From contig NZ_BMFG01000004.1 of NCBI RefSeq assembly GCF_014638005.1, positions 62,001-126,000 on the forward strand: a DNA stretch of 64,000 nucleotides, read 5' to 3'. The notes beneath the pieces were generated by a model. The model saw only the letters and a program-made list of their open reading frames with translations, searched no databases and had not been told where the DNA came from. This DNA is from Flavobacterium orientale (GTDB lineage: Bacteria > Bacteroidota > Bacteroidia > Flavobacteriales > Flavobacteriaceae). A program made the position numbers and the translations under genes. Position 1 is the first letter of the stretch, and each line of letters begins with the position of its first letter. Below, in pieces: positions 17,697 to 25,870 of the stretch.

Positions 17697-18989
17697 TTAT
17701 TTTACTCTAAACGTTACACGTCTAACCAAACGTCTTGCTTCAACTGAAGAAGCATCTACGCTTGTATCTTCACCGTTTGATATAGCATTTAAACGAGAGG
17801 CATTAATTCCTGCTTTTACAAGCGTTTGTTTTACGTTCTCAGCTCTTTCTTTTGCTAATTTATCATTGTAAGGTGTTCTTCCAATTTCATCAGCATGACC
17901 AATGATATCGATTGAAGCTTCAGGATTATTTCTAAGATAAGTCAACATGAAATCAATACCTTCTGTAGAAACGTTGGTTGGTTTACGTTTATCAAAATCA
18001 AAATAAGTTGCTACATAACCGTCATTGATGAATTTTGTTACCATTTGTTTGTCAGTAACGGTAATTGAATCTTTAGTAGCATAAGTACGCTCTAAATATT
18101 TTTCTAATTCATCAGGAACACCATTCTTATTTTGATCAATCATTCTACCTTTAGTATCCACTGCGATTCCTGTAATAGAATTTGGTTCAACATCTAAATA
18201 ATCAGGAACACCATCTTTATCGCTATCTGTTAAGTCAATTTCAATTTTAGCAACTCGTTCTTCAAGAGCTTCTAATTCTTTTCTGGTTTTATCGCGTAAG
18301 ATTGCAAAATCTCCATGTACCTTTTCAGAACCAAATGAAATTGAAAGTCCTAATGAAGTGGTAAACAAACTGCCTGCTAAGTTGTTATTTGGTTCAGAAT
18401 AAGCTCCATCCCAATTAAAATGTTGTCTGATATTAGAATTAAATGTGAAGTCGGTATTAAATGCAATGTTTTTTGTAATTCTGAATTCAGGTGTAATTCC
18501 AAACATAATACCGCCATTTCTTTCAGTTCTTCCTTCATTTATTCCCATTTGAGGTGTCATAAAAGCAACTTGAATACCCCCATGAAACAAAAAACTAAAT
18601 CGGCCTAAGTTATCTTGAATATCAAATAGACGAGCTCCATTAACAACACCTTGAAGACCGACGCGGATGTGACGCATTTCAAAATCTAAACTACCGCTAT
18701 TTTTAAAATTTTCCAGATTATCATAAGCTCCATCTAATTTTAAACCAAATTTTGGGCTAAACATATAACGAACGCCACCACTAAAATGGTTTATAGCGAT
18801 ACTTCCAAAATTTTTGCCCGGATCGCTTGCAAAATAACCAACCGAATAAGGTTTAATTCCTTTGCTTTGTCCAACATTAAATTCAATGGACCATTTGTTG
18901 TATTCATCATCAACAATTTTTTCTTCTTGAGCACTAACAACAGTGTTATAACTAATAACTATTGCTATGGTAAGTAAAATTTTTTTCAT
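17697..18989 (-). CDS. OmpA family outer-membrane protein
   Basis: Outer-membrane protein of 430 residues that links membrane and peptidoglycan. A signal peptide (MKKILLTIAIVISYNTVVSAQ) is followed by a beta-barrel of about 200 residues, a short coiled segment (LRDKTRKELEALEERVAKIEID), calcium-binding thrombospondin type 3-like repeats (DSDKDGVPDYLDVEPNS, DQNKNGVPDELEKY) and a C-terminal OmpA peptidoglycan-binding domain (SIDIIGHADEIGRTPYNDKLAKERAENV). This is the standard order for Bacteroidota OmpA proteins and the length is usual. Transcribed alone from a -7 box at 19036-19043 to the terminator at 17638-17669. Confidence 0.92.
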   Translation of the reverse strand: MKKILLTIAIVISYNTVVSAQEEKIVDDEYNKWSIEFNVGQSKGIKPYSVGYFASDPGKNFGSIAINHFSGGVRYMFSPKFGLKLDGAYDNLENFKNSGSLDFEMRHIRVGLQGVVNGARLFDIQDNLGRFSFLFHGGIQVAFMTPQMGINEGRTERNGGIMFGITPEFRITKNIAFNTDFTFNSNIRQHFNWDGAYSEPNNNLAGSLFTTSLGLSISFGSEKVHGDFAILRDKTRKELEALEERVAKIEIDLTDSDKDGVPDYLDVEPNSITGIAVDTKGRMIDQNKNGVPDELEKYLERTYATKDSITVTDKQMVTKFINDGYVATYFDFDKRKPTNVSTEGIDFMLTYLRNNPEASIDIIGHADEIGRTPYNDKLAKERAENVKQTLVKAGINASRLNAISNGEDTSVDASSVEARRLVRRVTFRVK

Positions 18990-19035
18990 AAATTCATATA
19001 GGGTTTTTGGAAAATTAACAAAATTTTAATTTTTA

Positions 19036-19043
19036 CAAATATA
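19036..19043 (-). promoter_or_regulatory. -7 box for the OmpA-family gene
   Basis: TATATTTG on the minus strand, 46 bases before the start codon. No -33 TTTG was seen at good spacing. Confidence 0.45.
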
Positions 19044-19167
19044 TAAGAATTGTAATGAAAATGAATTGAATGTTAAAAAAATATAATAAAATTAATATAG
19101 ACCTAATAATTTAATTACAAACGATTTAATAAGTTCTACATTTTAATAGTAGATTGTTTACTAATAG

Positions 19168-19437
19168 TTATAAATATTTTTTATCAACATAAAAAGTTCC
19201 AAAAGGAATGATTGAGGCAAAGGAAACTATAAGTAGTTTGGAAAATGGCCATTTTTCTAAAAAACTGAGCCTTAAAGCTATTACTATGTACAGAATAAAG
19301 AGAATGCCGTGAGCCATTCCAATATATTTTACTAATATGGGTATATCCAAAAAATACTTAAAAGGCATTGCAATAAACAATAAAACAATGAGTGATATAC
19401 CTTCCCAAAAAGCTATTTTTTTAAAAAAATCTTTCAT
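19168..19437 (-). CDS. DUF3817 integral membrane protein
   Basis: Small membrane protein of 89 residues with three transmembrane helices. KIAFWEGISLIVLLFIAMPFKYF, VKYIGMAHGILFILYIVIAL and SKLLIVSFASIIPFGTFYVDK match the DUF3817 layout, including the conserved E-G-x-S and H-G pairs. Function unknown. Its ATG overlaps the stop of the upstream VTT-domain gene (TAATG), so the two are translationally coupled. Confidence 0.8.
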   Translation of the reverse strand: MKDFFKKIAFWEGISLIVLLFIAMPFKYFLDIPILVKYIGMAHGILFILYIVIALRLSFLEKWPFSKLLIVSFASIIPFGTFYVDKKYL

Positions 19438-20051
19438 TAATTAAGCATTTGATAAATCGCAAAACCATAGATTACGAAACGAAGAAATCGCAATAGAGCA
19501 AAAATTAAAAAATTTCTGAAATCAAATCGAATCATTCCGGCAGCCATTGCTGCAATAGCAAAAGGTAAGGGGAGAAGTGCACCGGCAGCAATAAGCAAGC
19601 CGCCCCATTTTCTCATATTTATAATGTGTTTAGCCATTTTTTCTTCCATGTATTTTTGAATAGATGGAATCAAAAGCATTGCTTTACCTAATATGTAGGA
19701 AATAACACCTCCTAGATAAGATAAGATGGCTAATACACCAAGATATAAAATGGGAAAGTTTGTGTTTTTTGTCCAAGCAATAAAAATATCAGGAGGAAGT
19801 AAACCTAATATGGATTCAGAAATAAAGAAAACACTAAAAATAGTTAGGTCATCATATCTTTCAGTTAATATTTTTAATAAATCATTAATTTTTATAACTT
19901 CATAATTAACATACAATAAAGCTACAACAACAAGAACAATAGGTAATGATGCTTTTTTTATCCCATCAAGAATAAATCTGTAAAATCCTGTATAAGAATA
20001 ATACTGATGCAAAAGTCGCCACCTGTTCTTTTTTAATCTATCTTTTGACAT
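19437..20051 (-). CDS. VTT/DedA-like membrane protein
   Basis: Membrane protein of 204 residues related to the VTT (SNARE-associated, DedA) family. Helices lie around residues 35-50, 75-95, 105-125, 150-172 and 180-200. The stretch FFISESILGLLPPDIFIAW has the re-entrant E-x-x-x-x-x-P pattern of the family, and GGLLIAAGALLPLPFAIAAMAAGMIRFDFRNFL is its second half. DedA proteins act in lipid scrambling and membrane homeostasis; for this divergent branch the substrate is unknown. Overlaps the downstream DUF3817 gene by one base. Confidence 0.75.
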   Translation of the reverse strand: MSKDRLKKNRWRLLHQYYSYTGFYRFILDGIKKASLPIVLVVVALLYVNYEVIKINDLLKILTERYDDLTIFSVFFISESILGLLPPDIFIAWTKNTNFPILYLGVLAILSYLGGVISYILGKAMLLIPSIQKYMEEKMAKHIINMRKWGGLLIAAGALLPLPFAIAAMAAGMIRFDFRNFLIFALLRFLRFVIYGFAIYQMLN

Positions 20052-20172
20052 CTTTCAATTCGATTCAAACCTTTAAAGGAACTATAAAACTAAGAAAACA
20101 CATTTTGGGGGTAAATTTAGCAATAATAGTTTATGGTTGTTTATCCGAAAGCCCCACCAGTCTTATTTTTAA

Positions 20173-20187
20173 GTTAAATTTAACCTT
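20173..20187. promoter_or_regulatory. Palindrome GTTAAATTTAAC, possible operator
   Basis: A 12-base perfect palindrome plus CTT, between the divergent VTT gene and the helicase gene. The same 15 bases recur at 44254-44268 upstream of the VOC/ogt pair. Confidence 0.3.
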
Positions 20188-20244
20188 TCGAAAAGTTTAT
20201 TGTTATTCTAACGATAAAGTAGCTAATAATGTACTTTTTGTATG

Positions 20245-20252
20245 TATTTTTG
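20245..20252 (+). promoter_or_regulatory. -7 box for the helicase gene
   Basis: TATTTTTG fits TAnnTTTG and lies 31 bases before ATG 20283; this supports that ATG over an upstream in-frame codon at 20229, which would precede the transcript start. Confidence 0.5.
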
Positions 20253-20282
20253 CAAAATTCGAAATTACAAGAAGCCTTCTTA

Positions 20283-21818
20283 ATGAAAACTAAAGAGTTA
20301 CTTAAAGACTATGAAGAAAAAAAACAACTTTATTGTTATCAATTAGGGGATATTGATGCTATTTTTGATAGAATTGACAATAAACCTTCAAATCATCACT
20401 TACTCTATCAATTGCCAACAGGAGGCGGAAAAACGGTAATTTTTTCTGAAATAGTCAGACGTTATATTGAAAAATTTGACAAAAAAGTAGTCATTCTTAC
20501 TCACAGAATTGAATTGTGTAAACAAACTTCCAAAATTTTAAAAGGATTTGATGTAAAGAATAAAATCATCAACAGCAGTATTAAAGAAATTCCTGATCAG
20601 GAAGATTATTCGTGTTTTGTTGCAATGGTTGAAACATTGAAAAACAGGTTGTTAGATGAAAAACTAGAAATTGACAATGTTGGTTTAGTAATAATTGATG
20701 AAGCACATTACAATTCGTTCAGAAAATTGTTGAGTTCGTTTAAAAATTCGTTTGTTTTAGGAGTAACAGCAACGCCGTTAAGTTCGAATTTTAAATTGCC
20801 GATGTATGAAAATTACAATGAATTATTGGTTGGAGAATCTATTGCGTCATTAGTTAATAAAGGGTATTTAGCAAAAGCTACAACATATAGTTATGACGTA
20901 GGTTTAACCAGTTTAAAAATTGGAATTAATGGTGATTATACCGTTAAATCTTCAGATGAACTATATACTAATATTGCACTGCAAGAGAAGCTAGTACATG
21001 CTTATAAAAACCATTGTTTAGGAAAAAAGACATTGATTTTTAATAATGGAATTAAAACCTCAATTCAAGTCTTAGAAACGTTTAAACAAGCCGGTTTTCC
21101 TATAAAACATTTAGACAATACCAATTCGAATGAAGAGCGAAAAATGATATTGGATTGGTTCAAAAATACTCCGGATGCCATTTTAACTTCTGTCGGAATT
21201 TTAACCACCGGTTTTGATGAACCAACCGTTGAATGCATCATTTTGAACAGAGCTACAAAATCTTTGACCTTATATTTGCAAATGATTGGAAGAGGCTCTA
21301 GAAATCTTCCTAATAAGAATACTTTTGCTATTGTTGATCTAGGAAACAATGCGTTGCGATTTGGATTATGGACTGATCCGTTTGACTGGCATCATATTTT
21401 TAAATATCCGGAACAATATATCCATAATCTAAGAGATGATATGGAGATTGAACGTTATTTTACTTATAAAATGCCACCGGAAATCAGAGCACTTTTTTCT
21501 AAAACTAATGACATTTCATTTGATGTGGAATTAGAATACAAATTAGCCGTTCAATCTTTACAACGACCAAAAATTGTTATTGAGAAATCAATTCAACAAC
21601 ATGCAGAAATGTGTGTTGATAATTCAGAAAATTTAAATCAAGCAAAAGCTTTAGCAAAAATTTTAGATGAAGATATTGAAAGTAGAATGCGTCATTATGC
21701 TAATTGTTTAAATAATGCAACCAAGAATTATAAAGATTGGTTAATTGAAGATTACAAAATCAAACTTATCATTGCTATTGGTAGAACATATCGAATTAGA
21801 ATTATGGAATCTGAGTAA
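20283..21818 (+). CDS. Superfamily 2 DEAD/DEAH-box helicase
   Basis: ATP-dependent helicase of superfamily 2, 511 residues. Motif I LPTGGGKT (residues 44-51), motif Ia ILTHRIELCKQT, motif II DEAH (139-142), motif III VTATPL, and in the second RecA domain TGFDEPTVECIILNRATKS and motif VI QMIGRGSR are all present. The closest general type is the RadD/SSL2-like group that unwinds or remodels DNA or RNA in repair; the exact substrate is unknown. The C-terminal 130 residues are helical and charged. The ATG at 20283 is chosen because a -7 box lies just upstream of it. No neighbouring nuclease or methylase suggests a defence system. Confidence 0.85.
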   Translation: MKTKELLKDYEEKKQLYCYQLGDIDAIFDRIDNKPSNHHLLYQLPTGGGKTVIFSEIVRRYIEKFDKKVVILTHRIELCKQTSKILKGFDVKNKIINSSIKEIPDQEDYSCFVAMVETLKNRLLDEKLEIDNVGLVIIDEAHYNSFRKLLSSFKNSFVLGVTATPLSSNFKLPMYENYNELLVGESIASLVNKGYLAKATTYSYDVGLTSLKIGINGDYTVKSSDELYTNIALQEKLVHAYKNHCLGKKTLIFNNGIKTSIQVLETFKQAGFPIKHLDNTNSNEERKMILDWFKNTPDAILTSVGILTTGFDEPTVECIILNRATKSLTLYLQMIGRGSRNLPNKNTFAIVDLGNNALRFGLWTDPFDWHHIFKYPEQYIHNLRDDMEIERYFTYKMPPEIRALFSKTNDISFDVELEYKLAVQSLQRPKIVIEKSIQQHAEMCVDNSENLNQAKALAKILDEDIESRMRHYANCLNNATKNYKDWLIEDYKIKLIIAIGRTYRIRIMESE

Positions 21819-21878
21819 TTTAATAATGTATATTATTTGAACTATAATTTATATTATGTAAAATAGAAAATTCAAGAA

Positions 21879-22469
21879 CTACCTTCTACTAAATCGAACA
21901 GCTATTAAAGAAACAACTACAAAAGCCAGTAAAACAATGCAACTGTTTACCACTACTTGATTATATCCTATTTTAAAAACATCGATGAACGGATAAGGAT
22001 AATAATTTGAAAAATGACCTCGAATTAAAATCAAAACTAAATAAGCAGCCGGAAAAAATAAAATTTTAAAAATATACTTATAATATAATTGAATTACATC
22101 AGTAAATTTAATCCAATAAAAAACATATAAAATCGGAACTATAACATGTAATAATTCATCTGTGACCTTTTGTAAACCTTGTGGTTCCCAAATAAACCGA
22201 AGCACTAAATTATATACAATTGCAACAATACTAATATAAACCACCAAAGCAGTTTGTGTTGCATATCTTGTAAAAAAGTTTTTTTGATTGAAATAAAAAA
22301 AAGTAAAACTTAAAGTCACTAGTATATTAGACAAAATGGTAAAAAAACTAAAAAAACGAATGGTAGTTTCAATAGTATCCGTAGCACTATTTTGGATAAT
22401 TAAAACATATTGCGTGCTTATGGCAAACCATCCTAACAGCATGCCAATCAAAGTGGTAACTTTTTTCAA
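21879..22469 (-). CDS. Pr6Pr family membrane protein
   Basis: Integral membrane protein of 196 residues with six transmembrane helices and short loops. The layout TLIGMLLGWFAISTQYVLII, RFFSFFTILSNILVTLSFTF, ALVVYISIVAIVYNLVLR, ELLHVIVPILYVFYWIKF and YPYPFIDVFKIGY matches the Pr6Pr/FAR-17a-AIG1-like family: S-N in helix 2, the H-x-x-x-P motif in helix 4 and the Y-P-Y-P-F-x-D loop. Eukaryotic relatives (AIG1/ADTRP) hydrolyse fatty-acid esters of hydroxy fatty acids using a conserved Thr and His; whether the bacterial protein does so is not known. Stands alone between two + strand genes. Confidence 0.8.
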   Translation of the reverse strand: MKKVTTLIGMLLGWFAISTQYVLIIQNSATDTIETTIRFFSFFTILSNILVTLSFTFFYFNQKNFFTRYATQTALVVYISIVAIVYNLVLRFIWEPQGLQKVTDELLHVIVPILYVFYWIKFTDVIQLYYKYIFKILFFPAAYLVLILIRGHFSNYYPYPFIDVFKIGYNQVVVNSCIVLLAFVVVSLIAVRFSRR

Positions 22470-22563
22470 AATTGTAAGATTAGATTATAAAAATACTAAA
22501 ATTAATTCGCGTTGCAATTTGTTTTACGTTTTTGTACATTTATAAACATTATTTCTTTTTTCT

Positions 22564-24483
22564 ATGAAAAATTCTATTGCCGAACGTATAGCAGATTTTT
22601 TAAAAAATTTTCCGCCATTCATTAGTCTGCCCTTTCATGATTTAGTAACTATCGCCAGCGAGGTTAAAGTTGTTCATGCTGAAAAAAACCAAGTGTTGTT
22701 TAAAGTTGGAGATGCCACCCACCCCAATTTTTATATTGTTAAAGAAGGAGCAATTGGATTATCGGTTACTTCTGATGCAGAAGAAGCATTGATCGACAAA
22801 TGTGACGAAGGTGATATTTTGGGATTGCGACCTTTTTTTGCAAAAGACAACTATCTAATGACTGCAAAAGCTCGTGAAGAATCGTTACTTTATGCTATTC
22901 CGATAGAAATATTCAAACCATATGTAGAAAAAAACACCGAAGTTTTATCATTTCTATTGGAAAGTTTTGCTTCCAACACCAGGAATCCATATGATAAAGT
23001 AAACAAAGGAAAATTAATTTCTGAAAATGTAATTTATGATGATCAAAGTTCTGAAATTCAGTATTTTCAACCTATTTCTTATATAAAAAATCCCATTACA
23101 ACCAAACGGAAAAATCCGGTTCAGTCGGTTGCACAATTAATGACTCAATACAAAATTGGAAGTATTATTATTGAAGAAAATGATATTCCAATTGGAATTA
23201 TTACGGATAAAGATTTGCGATCAAAAATTGCAACCGGGCAATTTCCAATTACTACTCCGGTTGAAGAAATAATGTCAGCTCCAGTGGTTACCGTTCCTGA
23301 GAATATTTCAGTGGCCGAAACCCAATTAATGATGTTAAAACACAATATTGGCCACCTTTGTGTAACACTTGATGGCACCAATAAGTCAAAAATAATGGGA
23401 ATTATTTCAGAACATGATGTGATTGTTGCCCAAGCTAATAATCCGGGTGTGCTTTTAAAGCAAACAAAGCGAGCCAATCGTTCCAAAGAATTGAAAGGCA
23501 TTCGAGAAAAATTAACCGATTTAATTCAAAATTCTTTAGACAAAAATATTCCCATTCAACACATTTGTAATTTGGTTGGCGAAATAAATAGTGCCATTAC
23601 CAAAAGAGCAATCGAATTGGCTATCGAAAAAATGGAGAAGCAACCCCCTGCCCGTTTTGCTTGGATGAATATTGGAAGTCAAGGCAGAAAAGAACAATTG
23701 TTGATGACAGATCAAGATAATGCATTGGTTTTTGAAGATGTTGAAGAAGAAAACTATGACGATGTAAAAAAATATTTTCTAGAATTAGCTGATAAAGTAA
23801 CTAAAACGCTCAATAAAATAGGCTACGAATTTTGTCCGGCAGAAATGATGGCCAATAACCCAATGTGGTGTAAATCAATAACTGATTGGAATAAACAATT
23901 TAATGCTTGGATAAATACGCCTGGTGAAAAAGGAATTTTAATGTGTTCGATATTTTTTGATTATGATTTTATTTATGGAGATGCCGCTTTGGTTGAATCA
24001 ATTACAGAAAACATAAGCAAACAAGTGGACAACAATCAGTTGTTTTTTGCTTATTTGGGAACAGATGCATTAAAAAACCCGCCTCCTTTGGGCTTTTTCC
24101 GTCAGTTTTTAGTTGAAAATGATGGTGAACACAAAGATAGTTTTGATTTAAAAAGCAGAGCACTAATGCCATTAATTGATGCCGCCCGATTGCTGACTTT
24201 AAGTCAAAATTGTATTGGTATTACCAACACTTATCAACGGTTTAAAAAAATGGCCGAACTAGAACCTCAAAATGCTCATGTTTTTGAAGAATGTGCCGAA
24301 GCATTTTCGGTATTATTAAAATTTAGAACTGAAGAAGGATTACAACATAGTTCAGGTGGTAGGTATTTGAATTTAAATTACTTATCTAAATCAGATAAAG
24401 TAAAACTTAAGAATACTTTTTCTCCCATTCAGGATATTCAAGATGCAATAAAAAGTCGTTTTCAACTTACTTATTTTACATAA
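22564..24483 (+). CDS. cNMP-binding / CBS / DUF294 nucleotidyltransferase-like protein
   Basis: Four-part cytoplasmic protein of 639 residues. Residues about 20-140 are a cyclic-nucleotide-binding type domain (VLFKVGDATHPNFYIVKEGAIGL); about 175-295 a CBS pair (IPIGIITDKDLRSKI, IMGIISEHDVI); about 345-470 a DUF294 nucleotidyltransferase with GSQGRKEQLLMTDQDNAL, whose G-S-x-G-R and D-x-D are the family's catalytic motifs; and the last 140 residues the DUF294 C-terminal helical domain. Such proteins resemble the uridylyltransferase GlnD core; the target is unknown. The downstream DEDDh exonuclease starts 3 bases after its stop, and this pairing is recurrent in bacteria. Confidence 0.88.
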   Translation: MKNSIAERIADFLKNFPPFISLPFHDLVTIASEVKVVHAEKNQVLFKVGDATHPNFYIVKEGAIGLSVTSDAEEALIDKCDEGDILGLRPFFAKDNYLMTAKAREESLLYAIPIEIFKPYVEKNTEVLSFLLESFASNTRNPYDKVNKGKLISENVIYDDQSSEIQYFQPISYIKNPITTKRKNPVQSVAQLMTQYKIGSIIIEENDIPIGIITDKDLRSKIATGQFPITTPVEEIMSAPVVTVPENISVAETQLMMLKHNIGHLCVTLDGTNKSKIMGIISEHDVIVAQANNPGVLLKQTKRANRSKELKGIREKLTDLIQNSLDKNIPIQHICNLVGEINSAITKRAIELAIEKMEKQPPARFAWMNIGSQGRKEQLLMTDQDNALVFEDVEEENYDDVKKYFLELADKVTKTLNKIGYEFCPAEMMANNPMWCKSITDWNKQFNAWINTPGEKGILMCSIFFDYDFIYGDAALVESITENISKQVDNNQLFFAYLGTDALKNPPPLGFFRQFLVENDGEHKDSFDLKSRALMPLIDAARLLTLSQNCIGITNTYQRFKKMAELEPQNAHVFEECAEAFSVLLKFRTEEGLQHSSGGRYLNLNYLSKSDKVKLKNTFSPIQDIQDAIKSRFQLTYFT

Positions 24484-24486
24484 ACT

Positions 24487-25101
24487 ATGGCATTCAATTG
24501 GTTCAAAAAAATTAGTAAAGACAATCCAAAATTTTGGGAGACTTACCTATCACATTTTAGTCAAGATAAAAACCCTGAAGTGGCACAACGTTATGTTATT
24601 TTTGATTGTGAAACGACTGGTTTGGATTTTAAAAAAGATGTGATATTATCAATTGGAGGTGTTTCAGTGGTTCAAAACATGATTCTTGTAAATGATTCTA
24701 TCGAATTATTTCTCAAACAAGATATATACAAAAAAGAATCGGCTGCTATTCATGGTATTTTAAAAGATGGTAAAGAAGAAAAAATTGTAGAGGCTGAAGC
24801 CATCATTCGCTTTTTGGAGTATATTAAAGATGCTATTTTAGTGGGACATCATGTTCGATTTGATATTGAAATGATCAATCAAGCTCTCAAAAGATTGGAT
24901 TTAGGAAAACTCAAAAATGACAGTATGGATACCGATGCGATGTATCAAAAATTCAAAGGATTGCAAGAAGATCAACATTCAAGTTTGGATGAATTGTGTA
25001 AACTTTTAAAAGTTGAAAAAAGCGATAGACACACTGCTTCAGGCGACGCTTTTATTACAGCAATGTTATTTTTGAAATTAAAAAATAGGTTGTCAATCTA
25101 A
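24487..25101 (+). CDS. DEDDh 3'-5' exonuclease (DnaQ-like)
   Basis: 3'-5' exonuclease of the DnaQ/epsilon type, 204 residues. All five catalytic residues are present: Asp40 and Glu42 (IFDCETTGLDF), Asp126 (GHHVRFDIEMI), His182 and Asp187 (DRHTASGDAFI). It hydrolyses nucleic acid 3' ends with two metal ions. No polymerase-binding or UvrC domain is attached. Translationally coupled to the DUF294 protein, which suggests a joint function, perhaps removal of a nucleotide tag added by the transferase; that is inference. Its stop is one base from the stop of the convergent acetylesterase. Confidence 0.88.
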   Translation: MAFNWFKKISKDNPKFWETYLSHFSQDKNPEVAQRYVIFDCETTGLDFKKDVILSIGGVSVVQNMILVNDSIELFLKQDIYKKESAAIHGILKDGKEEKIVEAEAIIRFLEYIKDAILVGHHVRFDIEMINQALKRLDLGKLKNDSMDTDAMYQKFKGLQEDQHSSLDELCKLLKVEKSDRHTASGDAFITAMLFLKLKNRLSI

Positions 25102-25102
25102 T

Positions 25103-25870
25103 TTACTTTTTAATATACTTTGCTAATGGTAATTGTTGCTTTTGCAATTCCGCTACAAAAATTTTACAAATTTCAGTAGCTCCTAAAACCGATAAATGAG
25201 TATTATCAGTAATTCCTTCTGGGAAATAATCATTTTCTCCGGGAGCAAAATGCAAATGCAGTTTTTTAGATGCTTCAACACCATATGATACTTCCATTTG
25301 TTCTGTAAGGTATTGCATGTCAAAAAATGGTACATTCAATTCCTGAGCCACTAAACGAGCCATTAATGTATAATTTCCGTGTGCATCTAACAAGACGCCT
25401 TCTGAATTGAATCGTCTTCTGGCGATGGATGAAAACAAAATTGGGATAGCCCCTTTGGCTCTGGTTTCTTCAACATATCGTATTAAATTGTATCGATAAG
25501 CAGTCTGTGGATTGGTATATCTTGTTGGATCAGTTTCTTTTCCATCATTATGCCCGAATTGAATAAACACAAAATTCCCTGGTTGTAATGATTCCAAAAC
25601 CGGTTGCCAATGGTTTAATTCTCTAAAACTCTTGGTACTTCTTCCGTTTACAGCATGGTTTTTTATGGTAACTTTTTCATTAAAGAATTGTGGGAGAATC
25701 TGTCCCCATCCCCTTTCCGGATTTTCGTCCGGATTTTTTTTGTTGGCCATTGTGGAATCACCAATCATGTGAATGGTGATATTTTGTAAAGTAGGTTCTT
25801 CTGTTTGAGCACTTTTGCATCCCATCAAAAGTATTAGTACAACTACGATTGCTGATTTATAATTTTTCAT
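25103..25870 (-). CDS. SGNH/GDSL rhamnogalacturonan acetylesterase-like lipoprotein
   Basis: Secreted esterase of 255 residues that probably removes acetyl groups from rhamnogalacturonan (CE12 type). MKNYKSAIVVVLILLMGCKS is a lipoprotein signal with Cys18. SGNH blocks: MIGDST gives Ser39, NGRS in block II, GHND (residues 106-109) and TDNTH gives Asp222/His225. The start at 25870 overlaps the end of the upstream pectinase gene by 14 bases; a longer in-frame start at 25891 would spoil the signal peptide. It is the last gene of the five-gene pectin operon and ends one base from the convergent exonuclease gene without a visible terminator. Confidence 0.85.
   Translation of the reverse strand: MKNYKSAIVVVLILLMGCKSAQTEEPTLQNITIHMIGDSTMANKKNPDENPERGWGQILPQFFNEKVTIKNHAVNGRSTKSFRELNHWQPVLESLQPGNFVFIQFGHNDGKETDPTRYTNPQTAYRYNLIRYVEETRAKGAIPILFSSIARRRFNSEGVLLDAHGNYTLMARLVAQELNVPFFDMQYLTEQMEVSYGVEASKKLHLHFAPGENDYFPEGITDNTHLSVLGATEICKIFVAELQKQQLPLAKYIKK

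Noticed and set aside
20045..20293. Open frame on + between VTT gene and helicase
   Set aside because: It spans the promoter region and the -7 box at 20245, has no recognisable protein pattern and overlaps the helicase start in another frame.
20283..21818. Part of a restriction or defence system
   Set aside because: The helicase has no partner methylase, nuclease or specificity gene near it.
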